NCBI RefSeq assembly: GCF_004208415.1
Contig: NZ_CP035758.1
Span: forward strand, 7,626,001 to 7,690,000
DNA from: Ktedonosporobacter rubrisoli
GTDB taxonomy: Bacteria; Chloroflexota; Ktedonobacteria; Ktedonobacterales; Ktedonobacteraceae
Direction: 5' to 3'
DNA: 64,000 nucleotides
Shown here: positions 50,791 through 59,283 of the stretch, one piece after another
How positions within the stretch are numbered: position 1 is the first letter of the stretch
How the letters are laid out: each line of letters opens with the position of its first letter
Program-made: the position numbers and the translations under genes
Notes under the pieces: model-generated
The model's database searches: none
What the model saw: only the letters and a program-made list of their open reading frames with translations
Told to the model about the DNA's origin: nothing

Positions 50791-53700
50791 GTGTCAAAAG
50801 TATATGCCATCGCAAATCAGAAAGGTGGTGTGGGCGTGCGCCCGTAAGGCGCAATGAATAATGCCTCTCTTGCAAAGAGGCTGCGGGTAGGGAGAACCCG
50901 CATGGTCACCTGATTTACCGGAGGGAGAAATCCCGCAAGGGAACATAGCATATCAGGAACGCGTCCGGGCTGGAAAGTCAGATAATCTAGCCGGGGATGC
51001 AAGACCAGAGAGTGATATGGTCAAAGCTAGACTGCTTTAAACCCAGTTTCCTGGCCTTAACCCGCCGGGGTACACGAACGCTGACTGGATACGTGTACTG
51101 AGAGAGCTTACAGCGGCACTTGCCTACGGTCGTCTGTACTCCCTAGCGCTCTCACAGCGTCGCAGAAGCGACGTCAAGGAAACGAACGGGAACCTACGTC
51201 ACTCACAGCGTATTCATTGCAAGCTAAACGGGGATATCCTAAACCGGGATGCCTGCCATAGGAAGGTATGGCTATGGAGAAAGCTTCTGAAAACCCGGCA
51301 TGGATACGGAGTCCTCGTAGTAGTCCGCGGTAGGGAAAGCCTACTACATGGCGAAGGAGGACAGGCCATTCAATTGAGAGAAAGATCAAGGTATGCGCAA
51401 TGCAGAAAGCCGAAATCGTTCTGTCAATGCTAGGTCAAAAGGCGAAGGAAGACAGCAGCTTTGTCTTTGACAGGCTCTACAGGAACTTGTTCAATCCTGA
51501 CTTCTATCTACTGGCGTATAACAACATTTATGATAAAGAAGGAAATCTGACGGAAGGCGCGGATCAAGTTACTCTCGACGGCTTTACCATGCGTCTTGTG
51601 GAGAAGCTGATCGAGGAGATGAGAACCGAGACCTACCGACCCGGGGCGGTACGCAGAGCCTTTCTTCCCAAAGAGAATGGAAGCGTGCGCTCGCCAGGGG
51701 TTCCGACCTTCAGAGATAAGCTGGTACAGGAAGTGGTGCGACTCATCCTGCAGGCAATCTATGAGCCAACTTTTCTTGACAGTTCGCACGGGTTCAGGCC
51801 CGAACGATCCTGCCATACAGCACTTGTACAAATCAAAACTACCTGTAAAGGAACAAACTGGGCCATTGAAGGGAACATCAAAGGGTTCTTTGGGCATATC
51901 TCCTTGCCAAAACTCCTGGAAATTCTCGCCAGGAGAATCAGCGATGGAAGGTTTCTCAACCTCATCAACTTGTTTCTGAATGCGGGGCACATGGAAAACA
52001 TGCGGATATTCCATCCCCTCACCGGAGCGCCGCAAGGCGGGATAGTGAGTCCGATCCTGGCTAACATCTATCTGCACGAGCTAGATACCTTTATGGAGAA
52101 GCTCTGTCAGAAGTACGACACCGAGGCCAAAGAAAGGCGAACGTACGAGCCGTATCGCAAGCTGTATATGGAACGGTTCGATGCCAGGAAATGGGCAGAT
52201 GTCCAGCGCGCGGAGGCGCTTATCACGCAGCCGTTACGCGAGCCAGGCGACCTTGATTACATCAGAGTCAATTACGTGAGGTATGCAGATGATTTTCTGG
52301 TTATGCTGAGCGGAAGCAAAGGTCTGGCAAGACAGATTCGCGAGGAGATCCAGCATTTTCTCTGGGCAGAGTTGCAATTAGAGCTCAATACAGAAGAAGC
52401 GCTACTTACCAACCTGGCAGACCGACCGGTTAGCTTCTTGGGATATGAGATCGCCAGAGCCAGGGAAAATGCAGCACTCGCCGCAGCTCCGCCAGGAGTC
52501 AAAAAACTTGCTGCTAACGGGATGCTTCAACTGCTTGTGCCGAGCAAAGCAATCAGCGAGAAGCTTAAGCCCTTCGTCAGGGATGGAAAGGCAGTCCATC
52601 ACAATGCCCGGATCAATGATCCAATACTCGATATTTTGATACAGTACAATGCAGAAATTAGAGGGCTCTATAACTACTATTGCCTTGCCACAGATGTGAG
52701 CACAAAGCTCAACAAGTTCAGGTATTACCACTATACCAGCCTGCAAAAGACGATTGCGCGCAAAGAAAAATGCTCAGTTGCGCAAGTCATTGAGAAATAT
52801 GGCGTGGATGTGAAACGCAAGCAGGGCACAGGAACGCGCAGACTCATCGGTATCACCTATGAAACAAAGGCCGGCAAGCAAACCCTTACCTATTTTAATG
52901 AGCCGCTTAAGAAGAAGACACAGCCCGATACGGGACCGGGTGGTCTGGGCATATGGGACAAACCCATTCTCGCCAGACATCAGATCCTCAAGCGGCTCGC
53001 GGCGGATACCTGTGAAGTATGCGGAAAAGCCTGGGATAGCACCAACGCTCTGGATGTTCATTACGTCGGAAAACTCAAAGATATCAAGCAGAAATATGCC
53101 AGGAGTGGGCGGGAGCTTCCGCAATGGCTGCCGAGAGTGAGCAGCTTGCCCAGGAGAACGCTCATCGTCTGCGAGAGGTGTCGTGACGAGATCCGCGCCG
53201 CAACAAGTTCAAAAGAGTCTTGAAGAGAAGCTGTCATCAACGCAGAAGATCCTAGGAATGGCTGGAGAGCCGGATACATCGAAAGGTGTACGTCCGGTTC
53301 GGAGGGGGGTTCGCACAAACCTGCTGTAGCGATAGAGCAAGGCGGTGAGTTCCTACCCTACAAAACCACAACTGCCATTAATCTTGCTACGTATCTAGCT
53401 GCTGCTGGCCGTAGAGTGCTGCTGGTCGATATGGACCCGCAGGCGAACAGTTCGAGCGGCATCGGGGCAGCGCAAAACAAGCGACAATATACTATTTATG
53501 ATTTGCTCGTCCAGGAGCAGGATAAGGTATCTATATTTGATGTAATTGTGCCTACGCAAAGGCGCGAACTGGTGGTAGCTCCGTGTACAGTAGATCTAGC
53601 GGCCGCAGAAATAGAGTTGGTAGGAGCGCTGGCGCGCGAGCATCGCTTGCGTCAGGTTTTGGAGCCAATTCGGCAGCGCTGCGACTATATCATCATTGAT

Positions 53701-54087
53701 TGTCCGCCATCGCTTGGCCTGCTCACCATCAATGCCCTGGTTGCTGCTGACGGTCTGCTCATACCTATCCAGTGCGAGTATCTGGCATTGGAAGGGCTGA
53801 GTCAGTTGCTCAACACGGTCAATATTGTCAAAAGTAAGCTGAATCCTGGTCTGAAGCTTGCCGGTGTCCTGCTGACTATGTTTGATCCCCGCACGCGTCT
53901 CTCAGGCGAGATTGTGCGGGAAGTGCGTAGTCATTTTCCTGAAGAGGCATTTCAGACTATTATCAGCCGCAATGTCCGTTTAAGCGAAGCCCCCAGCTAT
54001 GGGCAATCTATTTTAGATTATGATCCCACATCGCCGGGAGCACTGGCTTATCGCGCACTCGCCGAGGAGGTAATGGCTCGTGGCTAA
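50791..54087 (+). CDS. parA: ParA/Soj chromosome-partitioning ATPase, split by a group II intron
   Basis: Exon 1 is 50791-50835 and exon 2 is 53362-54087. Joined, they give 256 residues starting with GTG and reading SKVYAIANQKGGVG|KTTTAINLATY, so the intron lies between Gly and Lys of the deviant Walker A motif. Exon 2 goes on with LLVDMDPQANSSSGIG, IIIDCPPSLGLL and FDPRTRLSGEIVREVR, all standard for ParA/Soj. ParA forms ATP-dependent dimers on DNA and moves ParB-bound origins. Without splicing no functional ATPase can be made, because exon 2 alone lacks the P-loop. The stop overlaps the parB start by eight bases. Confidence 0.93.
51400..53223 (+). CDS. ltrA: Group II intron maturase with altered RT and HNH active sites
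   Basis: 607 residues. RT blocks are in order: VPTFRDKLVQEVVRL, SHGFRPERSCHTAL, GAPQGGIVSPILANIYLHEL, YADDFLVML (about 295) and VSFLGYEI. In motif A, where EGDIKGFFD is expected, the sequence is EGNIKGFFGHI, so the catalytic Asp is Asn159 and a second Asp is Gly165. The X/maturase domain is intact in style (NYYCLATDVSTKLNKFRYYH). The C-terminal HNH-like domain has both CxxC pairs, but the HH is HY (DVHYVGKLKD) and the last CxxCH is CERCR. It probably still helps splicing but has lost reverse transcription and DNA cutting. Confidence 0.9.
   Translation: MQKAEIVLSMLGQKAKEDSSFVFDRLYRNLFNPDFYLLAYNNIYDKEGNLTEGADQVTLDGFTMRLVEKLIEEMRTETYRPGAVRRAFLPKENGSVRSPGVPTFRDKLVQEVVRLILQAIYEPTFLDSSHGFRPERSCHTALVQIKTTCKGTNWAIEGNIKGFFGHISLPKLLEILARRISDGRFLNLINLFLNAGHMENMRIFHPLTGAPQGGIVSPILANIYLHELDTFMEKLCQKYDTEAKERRTYEPYRKLYMERFDARKWADVQRAEALITQPLREPGDLDYIRVNYVRYADDFLVMLSGSKGLARQIREEIQHFLWAELQLELNTEEALLTNLADRPVSFLGYEIARARENAALAAAPPGVKKLAANGMLQLLVPSKAISEKLKPFVRDGKAVHHNARINDPILDILIQYNAEIRGLYNYYCLATDVSTKLNKFRYYHYTSLQKTIARKEKCSVAQVIEKYGVDVKRKQGTGTRRLIGITYETKAGKQTLTYFNEPLKKKTQPDTGPGGLGIWDKPILARHQILKRLAADTCEVCGKAWDSTNALDVHYVGKLKDIKQKYARSGRELPQWLPRVSSLPRRTLIVCERCRDEIRAATSSKES
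53267..53300 (+). ncRNA. Domain V catalytic hairpin of the group II intron
   Basis: Exactly 34 bases, starting GAGCCGGAT and ending GTCCGGTTC, with a central GAAA tetraloop. This is the length and pattern of group II domain V, the metal-binding catalytic core. The AGC-type triad is present near the 5' side. Confidence 0.9.
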
Positions 54088-55092
54088 ACAGAAGTTCGGT
54101 TTGGGGCGAGGATTGGATGCACTAATCTCGGGCGCATCCGAGGTCTTGTCCGCGCAGCAGCCTATGCGTAATGGGGCTGAGACGCTTCCCCAGGTGCCGC
54201 TTGAGAATATCATTCCTAATCCCCGCCAACCACGTCGAGCTTTCCGTGAAGACGATCCTCGCTTACTTGAGTTAAGCGACTCCATCAAGGAGCACGGCTT
54301 GCTCCAGCCAATCGTCGTAATGCGCCTGGATCAGCAGGAAAAGGCAGATGCAGCTCAGAAGCAAGCCCTCTCCTGGCTTGCCGAAGACGTATCAGCCGCG
54401 ACAGACTCCGCTGAGCCATCTTCGGCATCAGTTGTGCAATATCAGATCATCGCCGGCGAGAGGCGCTGGCGAGCCGCCCGTATGGCAGGCCTGACCAATG
54501 TACCTGTAGTTATTAAGGATGTAACACCCCAGCAGATGCTTGAGCTGGCCCTGATCGAGAATATTCAGCGTGCCGACCTCAATCCGATTGAGGAGGCGCT
54601 AGCCTACCAGGCGCTTATTCAGGACTTTGGCCTGACCCAGGAGATGGTAGCCAGGCAGGTCGGGAAGGATCGCTCGACTATTGCCAATTCGCTCCGCTTG
54701 CTCCAATTGCCCCCCGCATACGTGAGACCCTTATGCAGCAATCTGAGGCCTTTACCGAAGGCCATGCCCGCGCTCTGCTCAAGCTCTCCAATGAGGAGAA
54801 TCAGCTCGCGCTTATGCAGCAGATTGTCGCCCAAAGGCTCAGCGTACGCCAGGCTGAAGAGCTGGCCAGCAAGGTTAAGGCGGCAGAGGATGGCACGCTT
54901 GAGACGGTGGCGCAAACTGCTCCTCCCCATTCTCCCGAATTGACAGATCTAGAGGCTCATTTTCGCGAAGCTCTGATGGTCAAGGTGCACCTTAAATATA
55001 ACGCTAAAGGTAAAGGAACGCTGGTTTTGCATTTTAACAGTCAGGACGAGCTGGAAAATTTGTATAATCGGCTAGTGAAGCACGAGGAGTGA
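54080..55092 (+). pseudogene. parB: ParB/Spo0J centromere-binding protein, frameshifted
   Basis: A GTG start overlaps the parA end. The first frame encodes LGRGLDALISG, a ParB/Sulfiredoxin domain with IIAGERRWRAARMAGL and ALIENIQRADLNPIEEA, and the start of the HTH (QVGKDRSTIANSLRLLQLPP). At 54707-54712 (CCCCCC) the frame is lost; a -1 shift leads to RIRETLMQQSEAFTEGHARA and an intact C-terminal dimer domain ending at 55092. One extra C in the run would restore about 337 residues. A 35-residue Ala/Gln-rich insert (about 84-119) lies before the GERR motif, unusual for ParB. An undercalled homopolymer is the simplest reason. Confidence 0.85.
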
Positions 55093-55105
55093 GCGGGAGG
55101 GCTCT

Positions 55106-55591
55106 ATGATGACCACAGAAACCTCGTTTGAGAAGGTTCGACGTAAGTTGGTGGCGGCACGTATTGGATTCATGGGTCAGTTAGCCAAATTTAATAAAAA
55201 GGAATTAACCGCGCGACCGGTCGAGGATGGCCGGTCGCCGTTGCAAGTTGCCCATCATCTCTATATCACCGATGGGGCGCTGCTGGAGCAGATGCGGCGC
55301 GTGCAGGATGAGGATGATCCGTTGATCGAGCCCGCGGAAGCCCTGGCCTCCCAAAGGAGCGAAGCTGCCGAGCCCCCGGTTTCTCTCGATTCGGTCCTTG
55401 GCGGAATGGCGGCGCGCCGCGAGGAAATCTTTGAATACCTCTCTAAGCTGCCCGAGGACGCCTGGGAGCGCTCTTTTCGTCACCCCACGTTGGGCGAATG
55501 CAAGTTTTCTCAGCTGGTGGATGACCTGGCGCAACACGATCAGGACCATGCGCAGCAACTGACTGAGATTAAAGCCGCCTCTAAATCTTAA
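55106..55591 (+). CDS. DinB-family protein
   Basis: 161 residues forming a four-helix bundle. The metal-binding histidines are seen in QVAHHLYITDGALLEQM and in LAQHDQDHAQQL. DinB-superfamily enzymes include thiol transferases and damage-inducible proteins; the cofactor thiol here is unknown. GCGGGAGGG precedes the start, and the gene starts 13 bases after parB, so cotranscription is possible. It converges with the HD gene. Confidence 0.85.
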   Translation: MMTTETSFEKVRRKLVAARIGFMGQLAKFNKKELTARPVEDGRSPLQVAHHLYITDGALLEQMRRVQDEDDPLIEPAEALASQRSEAAEPPVSLDSVLGGMAARREEIFEYLSKLPEDAWERSFRHPTLGECKFSQLVDDLAQHDQDHAQQLTEIKAASKS

Positions 55592-55603
55592 ATAATATAT
55601 AAA

Positions 55604-55623
55604 GGGCGACCTCAGGGTCGCCC
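55604..55623. terminator. Hairpin between the DinB and HD genes
   Basis: GGGCGACC and GGTCGCCC pair exactly around TCAG between two convergent stop codons. A-rich sequence on the left gives a T-run for the minus-strand transcript. Confidence 0.75.
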
Positions 55624-55643
55624 GCCTTCTCGCCTGTCCTCTA

Positions 55644-56315
55644 CTATTTTTCGGCCGCCGGAATCGCAACAAGCTCACGTTTAAGCTCATAGAGATAGGT
55701 GCGCATAAAGGCTGTGCGCCGCTCGGCCAGGAAACGCCCAGTCTTTGTGCTCATGGTATCTCCTAGCTTGAGCAGCTTCGAGTAGAAATGGTCGAGCATA
55801 TAGCTGCTGTCTTCCAGGTCGTGTTGTTCGGCAAAGGGATCGTTGGGATGATAGGAATGTGGAGTATGTTTGACGACGCCAGTAATTGCCCAGCGTAGAA
55901 TCCCGATGGCTCCCAGGGCATCGAGCCGATCGGCATCGCGTACAATGCGCGCCTCCAGCGTATGGGGCTGCAGACCTTTGCTGAAGCTATGGGCCAGAAT
56001 CGCATGAATAATTGCTTCCTGCAGATCCGCAGGGACGTTATACTTCTTCAACAGTTCTCTGGCAAGCGTGACCGAAATATCTGCGTGGTGCCCCGTGTCG
56101 CTTGCCGGTGCGGCACGCCCCAGATCATGTAAAAGCGCCGCCATGCCTACGACGAAGCTATCAGCGCCTTCCTCCTCCGCAATAGAGAGGGCCAGCGCAT
56201 AAACCCGATTCACATGCTCCCAGCCATGCGCCAAATCAGCAATACTTGAGAAGCGCTGCTGCACTTCCGCGTATGTTTGCTCAAGTACTTTTGGGGCGAC
56301 AAAGGTCGTTTCCAT
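55644..56315 (-). CDS. HD-domain phosphohydrolase
   Basis: 223 residues. The HD motif set is complete: HGWEHVNRVYALALSIAEEE, MAALLHDLGR and ARIVRDADRLDALGAIGILR. This matches the YedJ/ phosphohydrolase branch that acts on nucleotides or other phosphate esters with two metal ions. The C-terminus has the usual SSYMLDHFYSKLLKLGDTMS segment followed by TGRFLAERRTAFM. Substrate unknown. Confidence 0.88.
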   Translation of the reverse strand: METTFVAPKVLEQTYAEVQQRFSSIADLAHGWEHVNRVYALALSIAEEEGADSFVVGMAALLHDLGRAAPASDTGHHADISVTLARELLKKYNVPADLQEAIIHAILAHSFSKGLQPHTLEARIVRDADRLDALGAIGILRWAITGVVKHTPHSYHPNDPFAEQHDLEDSSYMLDHFYSKLLKLGDTMSTKTGRFLAERRTAFMRTYLYELKRELVAIPAAEK

Positions 56316-56535
56316 ACCAACCAGACCTTATCCTTTCAGTGTATATATTCCATATCCAGGTTCCAGCCTGCGAGTAATCGCAGCCTCAATAGAAATCCCC
56401 CACTGGAGGGATAGAGCATATTGTTTACTCGCTATACTACATAGAGAAAGTGCGCTTAAATAATCTCCTTTGAAAAACACATATGCAAGCATGATGGCCC
56501 GGGCATCATTCTCTGCAAAGGCGAAAGGAGCCTTT

Positions 56536-57282
56536 ATGCCATATACTAATGTAGACGATAGGCAGTATACCATAATCACTAGAGAAACTCTGCATACGAA
56601 TAGTGCTGAGATTCCCAGGCGTGAAGAGGAGAAGCGGCGGATCAGCATACTTCTTGTAGATGATCATGCCCTTATGCGCGAGGGGCTGCGGCAGCTATTT
56701 GGCCTGGAAGAAGATTTAGAGGTTGTGGGTGAGGCTGCTGATGGGCTCGATGCTTTGCAGAAGGTGCGCCAGTTGCGTCCTCAGATCGTTTTGATGGATG
56801 TTCATCTCCCCGTCATCGATGGCCTGACGCTCACTCGGCAGATTACCCATGAGTTTCCGGCGACGTCGGTCATTATCCTTACATTCTACCAAAAAGATCA
56901 GCAGATGGTCCAGGCCATGAAGAATGGAGCCCGTGGCTATCTCTTTAAAAACTCTTCGGTACGCGAGGTTGTTGAGGCCATTAGAAGGGTTCATCAGGGC
57001 GACGTCTACATTAAGCCTGAGATGACAAAGGCTATCGTGCATGAGTTTCAGCGCCTGTCAGATAGCCAGTGTACACAGCTTTTGTCGGAGAAGGAGATCG
57101 AGATTATTCGTTACCTGGCAACCGGGATGAGCAACAGGGAGATCGCTGAACGGCTGGCATATTCTGAGAAGACAGTGAAGAACTATCTCTCGACGATCTT
57201 TCAAAAGCTTCACCTGCGCGATCGCACACAGCTTGCCATCTTTGCACTGCGCCAGGGCCTTTTACCCGAGGAAGAGATCTAG
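56536..57282 (+). CDS. NarL/LuxR-family response regulator
   Basis: 248 residues from ATG 56536, which follows AAAGGAGCCTTT; a longer frame begins at 56470 without such a site. The receiver domain shows ILLVDDHALMREGLRQLFGL and the phospho-acceptor Asp in VLMDVHLPVIDG, then VIILTFYQ and NGARGYLFK. The C-terminal LuxR HTH reads LSEKEIEIIRYLATGMSNRE and the following KTVKNYLSTIFQKL. It converges with the histidine kinase at 57381, its likely partner. Confidence 0.88.
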   Translation: MPYTNVDDRQYTIITRETLHTNSAEIPRREEEKRRISILLVDDHALMREGLRQLFGLEEDLEVVGEAADGLDALQKVRQLRPQIVLMDVHLPVIDGLTLTRQITHEFPATSVIILTFYQKDQQMVQAMKNGARGYLFKNSSVREVVEAIRRVHQGDVYIKPEMTKAIVHEFQRLSDSQCTQLLSEKEIEIIRYLATGMSNREIAERLAYSEKTVKNYLSTIFQKLHLRDRTQLAIFALRQGLLPEEEI

Positions 57283-57380
57283 AAGCCTGCTCCGCGGCCT
57301 GGAGATTGAGCCCGAGCGGTGCAGGAGCGCTTTCAGCTTATGAGACCTGAGCCAATCGAAGCTCCAACGGTTGAGCTACA

Positions 57381-58781
57381 CTAGAGCCAGCCCTGCCTGG
57401 TTGCCAGGATGGCGGCCTGAGTTCGCCCTTTTACCTGCATTTTTTGCATAATATGGCGGACATGCGACTTGACGGTTTCCACGCTGATCGAGAGCTGTTC
57501 GGCGATATGGCGATTGGTATGACCTTTGACGATTCCGCGTAGGACCTCGCGTTCCCGTTCTGTCAGGGTAGCGGCGACGTTAAGGAGTGGATAATTGGCC
57601 CTGACAGTTGTCCCGTGGCCAGGCCGGCTATAGATCTCCCAGGTGCCACCGGCCTCTTCTACGCCTTCTTGCATGGCGCGCAAACCGAGTAGCTGGCCGT
57701 CGCGGGCCTGGCGACAAATCTGCTCAGGCTCAAAGCCAATACCATTATCGCGCACTTCGATGATAAGCAGATTGGCAAGCAGCCGTACCTGGATCAGCAC
57801 GTGCGTAGCATGGGCATGCTTGCGCACATTATTGAGGGCTTCGCGAATAAGGCGGTAGGCGGGGGCCTCAAGAGGCGCTGGTATATGCTGTAGATCGTCG
57901 CTCTCGCAGGTAATCTCAAGAATTGGATCAGCCTGCGTATATTCATCTAGCAGATTCCGTATGGCCAAAGCCAGGCTCTGCCCCTGCAAGCGTTCCGGTA
58001 GAAGGGTGGCGATGCAATGTCGCAATTCGGCAAGCGCTGTTTTGACAATATTCTGGGTGCGCCTGGCTTCGGTCAGAGCGAGCTGTGGCTGGTTTTCAAG
58101 CAGATATTGTACTAGCTCAAGGCGGCGAAGGGCATAAGTCATCTGCTGGGCAACGCTATCATGGATGTCGCGGGCGATGCGTTGGCGCTCATGCTCGATA
58201 GCTGTGCGCTGCTGCTCAGCGTGCAGGGCATAGTTACGGTGTAGCAGGGCCGCAACGTTGCCAAGGTAGGCCAGCAGTAATTTTTGTTCTGGCGCTAGCC
58301 CGAAACTTGTATCAGAGCAGAGGACCACAGCGCCCGCTAAAGTACCGGCATAGCTGAGGGGGAGCACTAAGGTATGCCAGCCATCGACTTGTAGAGAGGC
58401 AAGATTCTCGCCAGGGCTGCGCGCCGCCAACTGTTGGGCATAGATGGGTTTGAGCGAAGCTGCAAGCTTATGCCATGCCGGCCCTATACCTTGTGGCGTT
58501 AGTGGCACAAAGCAGTGATGGATGGGCTGGTAGGCAAGCCAACAGGCGCAGCGTGCCTCACTTACACGCCTGAGAACCTCAAGAATCTGCTGCTGTAATT
58601 CCGTCAATTTCAAGTTTTTGCCTGCTAGCAGGCCCAGTTCATAGACTTCGGTGAGGAGAGCCAATCCATATGCCTCGAAAGAAGAGTTGCGTGCGCTGGC
58701 TTCTGCTAAAGAGGTCGGTACACGCTCATTGGTATATGCATCTGTACGTGACGAAGAGTGTGCTCGTTCAGGCGTTCCCAT
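57381..58781 (-). CDS. GAF sensor histidine kinase fused to a LuxR-type DNA-binding domain
   Basis: 466 residues. A GAF-like sensor (about 50-185) is followed by the HisKA_3 dimer domain with ERQRIARDIHDSVAQQ (His207), then a HATPase domain with REALNNVRKHAHATHV and IIEVRDNGIGFEP. The last 60 residues are a LuxR HTH: LTEREREVLRGIVKGHTNRH followed by IAEQLSISVETVKSHVRHIM. There is no receiver domain between them. A kinase joined directly to an output domain suggests autonomous control of DNA binding by the sensor, in addition to phosphotransfer to a partner regulator. Confidence 0.88.
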   Translation of the reverse strand: MGTPERAHSSSRTDAYTNERVPTSLAEASARNSSFEAYGLALLTEVYELGLLAGKNLKLTELQQQILEVLRRVSEARCACWLAYQPIHHCFVPLTPQGIGPAWHKLAASLKPIYAQQLAARSPGENLASLQVDGWHTLVLPLSYAGTLAGAVVLCSDTSFGLAPEQKLLLAYLGNVAALLHRNYALHAEQQRTAIEHERQRIARDIHDSVAQQMTYALRRLELVQYLLENQPQLALTEARRTQNIVKTALAELRHCIATLLPERLQGQSLALAIRNLLDEYTQADPILEITCESDDLQHIPAPLEAPAYRLIREALNNVRKHAHATHVLIQVRLLANLLIIEVRDNGIGFEPEQICRQARDGQLLGLRAMQEGVEEAGGTWEIYSRPGHGTTVRANYPLLNVAATLTEREREVLRGIVKGHTNRHIAEQLSISVETVKSHVRHIMQKMQVKGRTQAAILATRQGWL

Positions 58782-58878
58782 ACATTGTTCTCTCTCCCTA
58801 CCCTAGAATTGCCAGGAGTTAACACGCTATGCACTTTTTCTATGTATCACATTCAGCAGATCTCTACTTCCTCGGCCT

Positions 58879-59033
58879 CTAGTGCTTTGTCAAGCAGAGA
58901 TTGACGAGCGTGCCGCCTACGGCGGCAGATGGCGCAGGGAGCTGGGGCACAGCCCCAGGCCCCAGTCAAGGAGCGAGAGCCCCTTGCATCCCCGCTTGTT
59001 TCACGCGTCACGTCAACCTTGACAGACTACTAG
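58879..59033. repeat. MITE-like element, copy 2 (155 bp)
   Basis: The left end CTAGTGCTTTGTCAAGC matches copy 1 at 18330. The right end CCTTGACAGACTACTAG is its imperfect inverse. The inner part contains GC-rich hairpins (GCCGCCTACGGCGGC, and GGGGC around a short loop), different from copy 1. Both copies lie in promoter regions. Confidence 0.55.
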
Positions 59034-59268
59034 CTCATCACGCTGAAAAAGAAAGAAGCTTGAGGGCGGTGCCATGGTTCCTATTTCCATCATACAGAAA
59101 GAGAAAAAGGTCTGCAGTATAGATATAGATGCTAAAGCCTTGCTCAAAGCCTATTAAGGCAGGAGAACGTAGGTGAGCCCCGGGGCCAGGGCCTGTCCCG
59201 CAAAGTTAACTCGACACCTATAGTTGTTCAGTGATATACTGCTATAGCGAAATTCGTCACTCTCGTTT

Positions 59269-59277
59269 TGGTATAAT
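59269..59277 (+). promoter_or_regulatory. Extended -10 promoter of the histidine kinase gene, probably leaderless
   Basis: TGGTATAAT is a perfect extended -10 box (TGnTATAAT). The ATG of the kinase begins seven bases later, where transcription would start, and no ribosome site exists between. No -35 box is visible, as allowed for extended -10 promoters. Confidence 0.55.
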
Positions 59278-59283
59278 GGAACG

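Larger units (their letters stand above)
50836..53361 (+). mobile_element. Group II intron with encoded maturase, inserted in parA
   Basis: 2526 bases, from GTGCG (matching the GUGYG 5' consensus) to CTAC (matching the AY 3' end). The boundaries are fixed independently by restoring the ParA frame and its P-loop. Domain V is recognisable at 53267-53300, and domain VI follows with a short stem close to the 3' end. The first 560 bases are highly folded domain I-type sequence. The intron lies in the sense orientation of parA and must splice for ParA to be made. Confidence 0.93.
58782..59283. other. Intergenic region with a MITE and an extended -10 promoter
   Basis: About 500 bases. It contains the second MITE-like repeat at 58879-59033 and the promoter of the kinase gene at 59269-59277. 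A plus-strand frame at 58901-59122 is only the translation of the repeat and is not taken as a gene. Confidence 0.55.

Noticed and set aside
50827..50835. GTGTG at 50829 as the 5' end of the group II intron
   Set aside because: Splicing there would break the ParA frame, while GTGCG at 50836 restores KGGVGKTTT exactly.
58990..59012. parS-like TTGTTTCACG sequence
   Set aside because: Only one half of the TGTTTCAC/GTGAAACA palindrome is present and it lies inside the MITE-like repeat.
58901..59122. 73-residue plus-strand frame
   Set aside because: It lies almost wholly inside the MITE-like repeat and has low-complexity composition without a ribosome site.
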